64,000 bases of DNA from Lutraria lutraria (taxonomy: Eukaryota > Mollusca > Bivalvia > Venerida > Mactridae): assembly GCA_964023205.1 (NCBI GenBank), contig OZ026839.1, forward strand, positions 12,182,386 through 12,246,385, given 5' to 3'. Position 1 is the first letter of the stretch; the number at the start of each line of letters is the position of its first letter. A program made the translations under genes and the position numbers. This document shows, in pieces, positions 55,691 through 64,000 of this stretch. The notes under the pieces were generated by a model. The model saw only the letters and a list, made by a program, of their open reading frames with translations, was not told the DNA's origin and did no database searches.

Positions 55691-56826
55691 TCCTCTTTCA
55701 TTTCTTTGCAAGTCTCATAATAAAATTTGTAATTAATTTACAGAATATTTTTTTATGTGATTTCACATTGTCTTAAAGATATTATAGCTGGAATTTTTAT
55801 GAAGCTTGCCTTGTAATGATGATATTTTTTCTTGGTTTTGATGTCACAACAACAGTCATTTGCCTGAAGAAATGCTCATTAATACCAAGGATGAACTCAG
55901 GTCCTTGATACTGATAGCATTACATCTGTCATGGAACAACGAAGATAAAAATCAAAAGTCATTTACTGCCCATTCTTTAATACAACCTCAATTCAGGAAT
56001 GTCCGTTGACAACAGTGGAAGACCATCTTAGACTTGTTTTATAACCTATGAGCTCTGATATTTCAAATGACTCCTCCAATACATAAATAAAGCGCAATTT
56101 ATACATGACAATAGAGATTTCAAATACAAAAGCATTGTATTATATCTTGTGGATGTTTGTACTGGCAGGTATCTGCACTGTGAACATGAAAATATTGATG
56201 ATTTCATGCAACAACATTCAGTGTATTAGTCCAATCTCTAATACTCAATTGGCTTTCAGTGTTTTGATCTTTTTTCCAATGGAAGCACCTTATGTCTGAG
56301 TTCTGACGGCTGGCGTGCTGCCCTAATGGTAAGGCTCAAGTTGTGTTTAATGACTTGGCGTAATGGCTGTATTATAACAGATCTTCATTAATTTATGATC
56401 AGTGTGGTATATTTAACCTCATAGTGGGATTATAATGGATGCCCGTGAAATGTTATCTCCATTTGTTAAGAGTTTATCCCACACATATAGAAAGCCTGTA
56501 ATTAATAACTCATTGTTACAGCATCATGTAAGTGTCAAATGTGAACAGTGATACTCCATTGAACCTAAGTCATAAAGTTATTGCTGGAGTAAACATGTTA
56601 TTATATGCTTATTCCATTTATATTGTAATCATGCAAGGACACTTCTATTTTGGGATAGGTCTTGCAGGAATTATTGACCAGAAAAGATAACAAAACATTG
56701 TATTCCTAAATCTTGCTTGTATTGATTGCAGTAAGGGGCCTCCATGACTATGATCACTAACTATTAATCACAAGCTCCTTATCATGGAATTGAATGCCTC
56801 CTAGGTTTCACAAATTTCATAAATGC
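55691..56826. other. No gene seen
   Basis: AT-rich unique sequence. Confidence 0.35.
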
Positions 56827-57031
56827 ATACTTTCATTTATTTTTGTTGGGCTCAATTTTCGTGGCTTTTACTAAAATGGCTATTTCATGGGGCCATAAAT
56901 TCTTGGATTTTGATTTTGGAAAAAAGCCTTATCTCTGCATTTAAATTTGTGGGGATTTGATTTCGTGGATGTGCTGACCCCTGAAATCCACCAAATTAAA
57001 TCCCCAACGAAAATTAATGATTCCACAGTAG
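56827..57031. mobile_element. TACTGTGG-ended TIR element, ~205 bp
   Basis: The right end (complement TACTGTGGAATCATTAATTT then TCGTTGGGGATTTAAT) is partly mirrored at the left by TACTTTCATTTATTTTTGTT. Shares its interior with 39970-40137. No ORF. Confidence 0.6.
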
Positions 57032-57169
57032 GTGAAAAGCTCTCCAGCTACAATGTAGTCTATGGAAGATAAGTGTATACTGGGTCTTCCTTCATCATTT
57101 AAGCTGGAAAAAGTCCCTACTCAGAATTGGACACATTTCAAAACGACAGGTAAAAAAATCAAATAATTG

Positions 57170-57420
57170 TTGTTGTTTTTTTTATCGGGTTTTATCGTCC
57201 CTTTTCAACAGTCAGAGTTATATGAGGTGGACAGCTTGTCTAAGGATCGTTCCTGGGAAGAACCAGTACTAGACTCCCATCCTCCGTAAGCAACTGCCTA
57301 CTCTCTCGCATAAAGAGTCATGGTCGGTAGTGGGGCTTGAACCCATGACCCTCTATCTGAGTGAGAGGTTACAGTGATTTGAAGTCAGCGACCTTATAAC
57401 CATTCGACCACAGAGGCGGG
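57170..57420 (-). mobile_element. Class-II-tRNA-derived SINE, minus strand, full length
   Basis: On the minus strand CCGCCTCTGTGGTCGAATGG (box A), CGCTGACTTCAAATCACTG, the long variable arm, and GGGTTCAAGCCCC (box B), then the same body as 51784-52025. This confirms the family in both orientations. Confidence 0.83.
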
Positions 57421-57865
57421 TTCCAAATAATTGTAAATTCAGAATAAATCTGATGTGCATGAAAAACAGCATACAGCCATTATAAACTTTCGCATCTTGT
57501 TACAGTGTAATAACAGATCTGGGGACTTAAGATTTCATTACAAATGTTTGCAGTTCTCATAGTTTTATATTATGCAATTTTGCATTAAATCTTTGTTGTA
57601 GACAGAAGAAAATTCAGTGGGATTGGTGGACAATTTTGTTTTTTTTGTAGCATTTCAAACTCGCATTCAGCATTAAAGCTGTAATGTCTGACATTGCATG
57701 GCTTCCATAGCTTGAAATGGATTCACTTATTGCCTAATGTCTTATATGGCATAAAGCTATAAACAGATGCAGATTATCAAAGGCTTTTAAATCATTAACT
57801 GATGTTTGTGGTGTATCATTTAAGACTTCCTTTGTTCTGATAGGTCCACTAATAGTTATATATAT

Positions 57866-57941
57866 CGAGGGCTCAGCGCAAAACTGTCGTAAGTTGATCT
57901 TATTTCAATATGAGTTACGACACTGTTGCGTTGAACCTTCG
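57866..57941 (-). mobile_element. 76-bp palindromic MITE, copy 9
   Basis: Inserted in a TATATA tract; ATAT flanks both sides. A few arm substitutions (CAAAACTG, CCTTCG). Confidence 0.9.
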
Positions 57942-57980
57942 ATATATATATACATTAAGGAAATATCAAGATATTCAAAT

Positions 57981-58145
57981 TAGGGCTGTGGCAAGTATCT
58001 GGTAACCACAAATCATTTTGAAAATTTGAGTATAAATAATTGTCATTACTGCAATTCATGGATCACAATTTTACGTAATTACATAATTTGTATTCTTTAG
58101 TTTTACAAGATCACTTTTCTCTGTTTCATTGTTTGGGTCACAGGC
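57981..58145. mobile_element. hAT MITE fragment, left half (relative of 59054-59493)
   Basis: TAGGGCTGTGGCAAGTATCTGG then ATCACAATTTTACGTAATTA and GATCACTTTTCTCTGTTTCA parallel the first ~170 bp of the later element. The right terminus is absent. Confidence 0.6.
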
Positions 58146-58214
58146 TTAAACCATATAATAAAATAATGTTGGTAAATTCAAAAATTGAAAGTGAGTACAA
58201 ATGTACATATAGAA

Positions 58215-58805
58215 CTGATTATAATTATGGGGGCTCTGTCGGATTCACGCTTGTCAGTCGGTAAGTTGGTTGGTCGATGCGTCTGTAGACAAAATTTGTC
58301 CAGAAATTTTCTCAGCAACTACTAACTAATACAGGAATTCAATGAACCTTCACAGAAGTGATAAGGAGTAAGCCTAGTTGTGCATGCATGAAGCAACTTT
58401 TGTTTGGATTAATTTCCACTGAGTTATGGCCCTTTGTTGTTTTTTATACAGTGGGTCAATTTTACAATATCTCAGCAACAACTTACAGGAATTCAATGAA
58501 ACTTCACAGAAGTGATAAAATTTTCGAGGGCTCAGCGCAACACTGTCGTAACTTGTTCTTATTTCAATATGAGTTAAGACACTGTTGCGCTGAACCCTCG
58601 TTAATAGTAAGCCAAGTTGTGTATGTTCTCAGCAGGTTTTGTCCATGGTATATACAGAAATTGTTCGGGTTATTTCTCAGCAACATTTTGAAGGTATTTA
58701 AAAAAAAAATATATGAAAAAGGGACTGTTTTATTTCCCTTTGTAAATTGTAACAATAACTGTGTCAAGGCGGCATCTGGGGGTATTCATCACCTTCAGTG
58801 ATAGT
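58215..58805. repeat. Dispersed bivalve repeat with internal dimer, split by MITE copy 10
   Basis: Opens TATGGGGGCTCTGTCGG and closes GGCGGCATCTGGGGGTATTC-ATCACCTTCAGTGATAG, like 35936-36421. Two inner monomers share CTCAGCAAC, CAGGAATTCAATGAA and CTTCACAGAAGTGATAA. The second one carries the MITE. Confidence 0.7.
58525..58600 (-). mobile_element. 76-bp palindromic MITE, copy 10, nested
   Basis: Consensus-like, inserted in the second monomer of 58215-58805. The first monomer shows the sequence without it (AAGTGATAAGGAGTAAGCC). Flanks TTTT / TTAA do not give a clean duplication. Confidence 0.9.
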
Positions 58806-59053
58806 AATAGTTTGTATTAAGTTGCTCTATACATTTATATATGTACCGGTATTCTCCGTACATAATTCGCAAACCTACGTATGAATCTGTCAAGTACAGA
58901 TTACATACCACACACACATGTTTCCGGATATTATTTTATGGAACAGAGTGGATGCCTACTAAATATAGAAAGCTGTAATGTCAAGCTACTGTCAATGAAC
59001 TGATTTTCTTTACAGCTGCATATCTCATACATAACAGTTGATACAATTATTTG

Positions 59054-59493
59054 TAGGGCTGTGACGAGTATCTGAGTACTCAGGTATTCACGAATCAAAT
59101 TGAAAAAATCGAGTATGAAAAATCAGCATAACTAAGATTCGTGGTTCGCGATCATGTTTTTTAACAAATTAAAAGTATATTCTTTGTTCTAAAAAATCCC
59201 TTTTCTCTGAATAAACATTGTCTCATCATGGACTAGTTTGTTTGCCAAGATGTCCAATCGGTTCTTTAGATAATTATGCTGGTAAGTCAATTAACTGGAA
59301 GGGAGTGTGTATATATCTAAGCAATAGAACAATTTATATTGATTTACTTCATTATGCCTAAAAAAATTAGCTTTCTTTTGAAGTTTTAGATGGGTTACCG
59401 GATAACAAAAAATACGTGATTCGATTTGTGGATCGTAAGTGTTGAATCGTGGATTGGATCGGATCTTCACTTACCCAAGGATCCACAGCCCTA
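59054..59493. mobile_element. 440-bp hAT-type MITE with perfect 8-bp target duplication
   Basis: Ends TAGGGCTGTG / CACAGCCCTA, flanked by ATTATTTG at 59046-59053 and 59494-59501. TAGGGCTGTG-type ends and exact 8-bp duplications are typical of hAT transposons. No transposase frame inside. Confidence 0.88.
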
Positions 59494-59501
59494 ATTATTT
59501 G

Positions 59502-60810
59502 AGCATCAATGAGCACAGACACTTGTTTAGAAAAAAATGCTCCAATCACCATGGTCGCTCTTACCTCTATCTTATTAAATATTTTTTCTCAACTTTTAAC
59601 AAAAAAGTTATTTTTAAGAGAGGGGACATAAAAGTTTTTTTTGGTTGAATGAACAGTATCATTAAAACTTTTTTTCATAATTATTTTGACTTGTTATTAT
59701 CCCTTACCTGCCTTGAAAACTTAGTGTTTTAACTGTCTACATAGATAGTATACATTTGTACATATCCTGTGGAAGTATCTATTTCAGAAACGTAAGAGTT
59801 AACATGAAAGAAAAAACAACCTCAAAACACTACAACAAAAAAACATTCCTTACAAATTGAGCACCTGGTATAAATTATACTAATATCATTATGTTAAAAC
59901 GTTGGCATGCTTAACATTAGCTTCTGAAGTCGGCTTGGCACGCAAGTCTTTATGGTACATTTAAAATAAACGAAGCCTACAGTTATTCATTCTGAAAATT
60001 AACATTTTCTTGTATTGTCTGCCGATGTGACGTTATGTAACCTGTGGAGAGTATCGTACTTGGCTTCTTGTTTATCTGGGATCTTTACCAAACTTATCCA
60101 GAATTTACTTTTAAGATAAAATCTAGGTCAACTTTAGTTATAATATGTGTCTGCTTTGAGTTTTTAGTTATAATTACCCCTTGACATAGTAAACATTGAA
60201 GCAGTCCATGTGTACGTATGAAACTAAAAGGGTTCAGAAGGGTGCTGCTGATCAGTGATCAACAAATGTGGGGATAATTCAGAACTCGTCTTTTATATTA
60301 TGAGAAGCAACTGGTGGATAGTAACTTAAAGAATCAGTTATCTGAATTATCTCGTATTTAATTTGAAATCATACCGTCCTAGAATCATTTTAGTTGCATG
60401 CATGATTGCATGTGTCTTGAAATCAGGTTACAAGTTAATCATATCACATACATGATTATATGCTGCGAAGAATGCAATGTTTGACATTTTGGCAATGTTA
60501 AATAATCTGTGCGTTTGATTGCAGATCAAATATTTACATCTTACTTCATTTCATCTAAGATACCAGTAAGTATATCAAATATCAGGAAATTATATCTGCC
60601 GGAAAAGCCACCGATTTACCCGCCAAATGTCTTGATCTTCAACTGATGTTGTGATAACCGATACAGATGGTTTTCTGAACTCACAACCAGGCTGTTTGTA
60701 ACATGATAAGCAATTAAGGCTTTTTTTTTCTGAAGTGCAAATTATCTCAAATTATCATAGCAATTTTATTTCGCTGATGCGTAGTTTCATGTTTGCTCTA
60801 TCTCGCCCTA
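59502..60810. other. No gene seen
   Basis: AT-rich unique sequence. Confidence 0.35.
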
Positions 60811-61110
60811 GAATAATAACAAGCCTAGAATAATATCTAGGCAAGAATGATATCAAGGCTATGATGATATCAAGACATCAATAATATCAAGCTGTGAATC
60901 ACATAAAGGTTAGAATAATATCAAGGCAAGAGTAATATCAAGCCTTGAATAATATCAAATCTAAATAAATATATCAAGACAAGAATGATACCAAGGCTAG
61001 ATTAATATCATGGCTAGACTAATGTCAAGCCTTGAATAATATCAAGTCTAGAATAATATCAAGACAAGAATAATATTGGGGTAAGAATAATATCAAGGCT
61101 AGACTAATGT
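60811..61110. repeat. Degenerate ~19-bp tandem repeat (AATAATATCAAGGCTAGAC)
   Basis: About 15 units of AATAATATCAAGNCTAGA with frequent point changes and small length shifts. Confidence 0.8.
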
Positions 61111-62535
61111 TGCTTGCTTTTGAAAGCTTTTAAAGTCAATCTGACTAAAGTATTCGATCTTCCTTACGGCAAGATCTGATGACGGCCTACACCAGTTTCT
61201 ATTTTCAAAAGTCGGAATTTCCATTATCACATCTATTTATAATTCAGCCATGGCAATCGTATAACTGGTTTCATCAGTACTACGGCCGAATGAACTGTCC
61301 ACCTGACGATGTTATTTAAACGTTAGTAAATATTAAATTAAGTATAACATATTTGTCTGCAACCACTTTTTGATTTTTTTAGTAATCCTGATCGATTCGG
61401 CCATAGTAGTATAGAAAATTTAATAAACACGCATGTCACATGGGCGCTATCATTACATTTAGTTGCGTAAGAATAGGTGTTCGTGATAACTACAAGTCAA
61501 ATATTGTTTTTTACTGCGGTTAAAAATAGAATCAGATCACTTTCAGAATATGAAAGTAAGGCGCTGATTGGCTAGTGGAAAAGGTCACCTGAGGTGACCT
61601 TCTATAGGTCGTCTTCAGATCCTCATAGCCACGGTGATAGCGTAGCGGGTTTGAGAATATGATTTTAATCAAATTGTTTTAAAGTTGAACTATTAATTAC
61701 GGCATGATTTACTTTTTGAGGTTTTAATCACAATTTAAGTGAAAATCATCTACAGTTTAAAATTTCATTGCTGATAAAGCATTTATCTTGTTACAAGTTA
61801 CAAGTGAACGTATGATAGGTAACTCTTTAATTGAGAAGTGTTAGGTTCTGTGAAAGTTTTAATGAATATCAGTTATCTGTGTTTATAATAAACATGCCAA
61901 TATAATCACATATTTGAAATGTTTATCGTAAAAGAATACTTCAATTTATTGTGGTAAGATACTTTCAAATGCCGTACGCCATAGCTTTAAATTGATGGGA
62001 TCAATTATTTCTGTGAACACTTGTTAAATGAATTTAAATTAATGATTGAAAGAAGATGATAATTGTGTGTCTGCGTTTTCTGTCTATATAGTTTTCTGCT
62101 ATGATAATTATAGTATGTGATAATTATATAGAGGATATTAAATGTGTGTGGATTCAGCTTTGGCGGGCTTCATACTGTTTTATTCAACAAGTTCAATGAA
62201 TTAAAGACGGATTCTATAAGAATTTAATATCCTTTTTATCACATATCCTGAAAAAACAGCGAAAACCAACATACCTGTTTGACATTGCTACTAATAGCAA
62301 AAGAGTGACACATGCATAATAAGGCTTTTTAATCAGGAGCACAAAAATAAGTTACATTATGAAACATCATAAATGATAAATATGTGAACATATCTAACGA
62401 TGTGAACTGTAAAGCTTACTCAAATTGTTAAAATCAATTCAACATTACTCCTGTGAAGTTATAATTTTGGAAAACATGTACCAATCACATATATGCTTCA
62501 TAAAGTCACTTTGTGATGTCATTTACATATTATAT
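61111..62535. other. No gene seen; promoter-like patch at 61560-61660
   Basis: CTGATTGGCTA (a CCAAT box on the other strand) lies 15 bp left of the palindrome at 61581. No first exon could be identified. Confidence 0.35.
61581..61601. promoter_or_regulatory. 21-bp palindrome with inverted AGGTCA half sites (IR7)
   Basis: AAGGTCACCT-G-AGGTGACCTT is symmetric around one central base. It contains AGGTCA and TGACCT seven bases apart and two CACCT E-box-like cores. Confidence 0.5.
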
Positions 62536-62567
62536 GCACGGCCGTGCCATATCGGTTTTTATGGCAC
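62536..62567. repeat. Overlapping palindromes GCACGGCCGTGC and GTGCCAT...ATGGCAC
   Basis: A 12-bp perfect palindrome (62536-62547) overlaps a 7-bp inverted repeat with a 10-base spacer (62544-62550, 62561-62567), so two alternative hairpins compete. Confidence 0.5.
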
Positions 62568-63085
62568 AGCCAAAACAGAACGGGTATGTAATTAATATAT
62601 TAATGTAACAATAGTTAAGCTTTCCATGGCCGTCATGCACTCATTCAGCGGGCATGAATTTTGATATTACGTTTTTTTCTACATCCCCCTTGCAATTGTT
62701 TAACTAGTTCATGTTCCATGTTGCAGTGTCAGTCTATATAGATTCAGTTTGCATAAGTACTTCAGTACTTTGATTATTCACCGGGGTCCATCAGCTAGGG
62801 TCATTTGGTGACTATAGTATTAGTGTTAGAGGACTAACCTGAGGGAAGGTCTGAGTAGACCCAACAAACTCTTGTAAGCTGCCTGTCTTTAAATTATGTC
62901 AATCAAATTTTATGTCAATTTATGTTATGAAGTTAAACTTAGTTGCGTTTCTTGTATTTTGAACATGAATTAAATCTCCTTTTATTATAAACATTTGATG
63001 ACAATATGACAACAATGTCGATCTTCCCCTACATGTTTAGAAATTGATGATTCCTAGTTGAAGTGATTAATATGAATAAACAATT

Positions 63086-63161
63086 CGAGGGTTCAATGCA
63101 ACAGTGTCGTAACTCATGTTGAAATAAGAACAAGTTACGACAGTGTTGCGCTGTGCCCTCA
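63086..63161 (+). mobile_element. 76-bp palindromic MITE, copy 11
   Basis: Right terminus mutated (GTGCCCTCA). Flanks AATT / ACAT do not match. Confidence 0.9.
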
Positions 63162-63304
63162 ACATGTAGTACAAGAAATTTGGTAAAGTGAACTGGCCAC
63201 CCTATATAACTGTTAAACACAATTAGATCAATATATTATAAACTTGAACTTGTCTTTATGAAGATGAAATGGATTAAAACACTGTTGCACTAATGAGGGG
63301 TGAT

Positions 63305-63545
63305 CGAAGTCAAGTGATAACGTGCTGGACGACTAAACGAAAAGGTCGTGGCTTTGATTCTCCGGCTCCGCCTTTCAAATTTCTCATTGACGCCATCCCA
63401 ACTATCGAGCCAAAGACTGTGTCTAGAAAATCACAGGGAAAAGGGTAAGGCTTTGCACCAGGAAAACTTATCTCTTATCTCCCCTCTCTGGGGCAGCTGT
63501 GAAATATCTATAGCTGTTGAATGGGTCGTTAAACAACAGTTTACT
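63305..63545 (+). mobile_element. tRNA-derived SINE (GTGTCTAGAAAATCACAGG family)
   Basis: AGTGATAACGTGCTGGACGA (box A side) and GTGGCTTTGATTCTC (box B) are decayed tRNA parts. GAGCCAAAGACTGTGTCTAG and AAAATCACAGGGAAAAGGG match 13368-13625. Confidence 0.6.
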
Positions 63546-63926
63546 GATAGATATATTGCACTAATATATATATAAAAAAAAATTCTGTTCAGTCAATAGA
63601 TCATTTCAATAAAAGAAAGTTAACCACATGAATTCAATTTGCGTTGAATGAGTTCAAACTTTATTTAATGAATACAATCAGTGGCCAGATTTTAACTCAA
63701 ATATCAAAAGAACATGAAAAAATATGATAACCATCTCAACTGTTGCCAAGCATGAGAGTTTATCTTGTTTTGTTATTTCTGAGAATTTAAATTATAGCTC
63801 ATCAAAGTAAAATATATTCTTATATTTATCGTATTTTATCAGCTCTAATCAAATGAAAACTGTTAATTCTAAGTGGTGTAGCAGTCTGCAAGTACCTTAT
63901 ATTTAAAATATAACTGTTTTTATAAT

Positions 63927-64000
63927 CGAGGGTTCAACGCAACAGTGTCGTAACTCATATTAAAATAAGAACAACTTATTACAGTGTTGCGCTGAGCCCT
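63927..64000 (+). mobile_element. 76-bp palindromic MITE, copy 12, cut by window end
   Basis: 74 of 76 bases are present. Centre and one arm have a few changes (ATTAAAATAAG, ACTTATTACAG). Confidence 0.9.

Noticed and set aside
58510..58620. Recurring short peptides such as HCRNLFLFQYELRHCC in several small frames (13.1, 58.5 and 63.1 kb)
   Set aside because: They are all translations of the 76-bp palindromic MITE, not a protein family.

Overview
This window looks like nuclear DNA from a bivalve mollusc, probably a heterodont clam. It is AT-rich (roughly one third G+C by eye) and very gene-poor. It carries dispersed repeats that I recognise as typical of bivalve genomes: an element opening TATGCCCC with internal TCAAAGGTCAAGGTCA motifs, an element opening TATACGCCCGTTTGA and closing GACCTGGCACTCTTG, and an element ending GGCATTAATGTCCTCCGGAC. 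There is no operon structure or bacterial gene density. The species is an inference.

Genes. The only confident protein-coding gene is an intronless-looking rhodopsin-class GPCR on the minus strand at 24577-25878 (433 aa), closest in motif style to FMRFamide-type peptide receptors. A weaker candidate is a first coding exon on the minus strand at 9704-9768. It has a mitochondrial-presequence-like N-terminus and lies below a CpG-bearing region with NRF-1-, CRE- and ETS-like sites at 10110-10320. No real tRNA, rRNA or CRISPR feature was found.

Mobile DNA. The commonest small element is a 76-bp palindrome present 12 times (one cut by the window end), every copy exactly 76 bp, seven with perfect 4-bp target duplications of the form ANNT. 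A second group (families A, B and C) has ends CAGT...ACTG beside TA, like Tc1/mariner-pogo relatives. A third (about 330 bp, TTAA-flanked, piggyBac-like) has three copies; one contains a 746-bp PIF/Harbinger-like insertion flanked by TAA, with the empty site visible in a sister copy. There is also a 440-bp hAT-type element with a perfect 8-bp duplication, two TIR elements with ends AGGC(T/C)..., TACTGT-ended elements, and several tRNA-derived SINE families.

Tandem arrays make up about a tenth of the window: 41-bp (5.3-7.2 kb), TTG-rich (18.1-18.6), 24-bp with a 350-bp higher-order unit (21.2-22.1), 61-bp carrying CCAAT boxes (29.1-30.2), 28-bp carrying forkhead-like cores (34.1-34.5), 44-bp (35.4-36.5), 71-bp and 33-bp (46.5-47.6), another 33-bp (52.2-53.1) and a degenerate ~19-bp array (60.8-61.1). 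The long open frames in the 33-bp arrays follow from the period being divisible by three.

Most remaining sequence is AT-rich DNA in which I see no gene; it could be intergenic or intronic.
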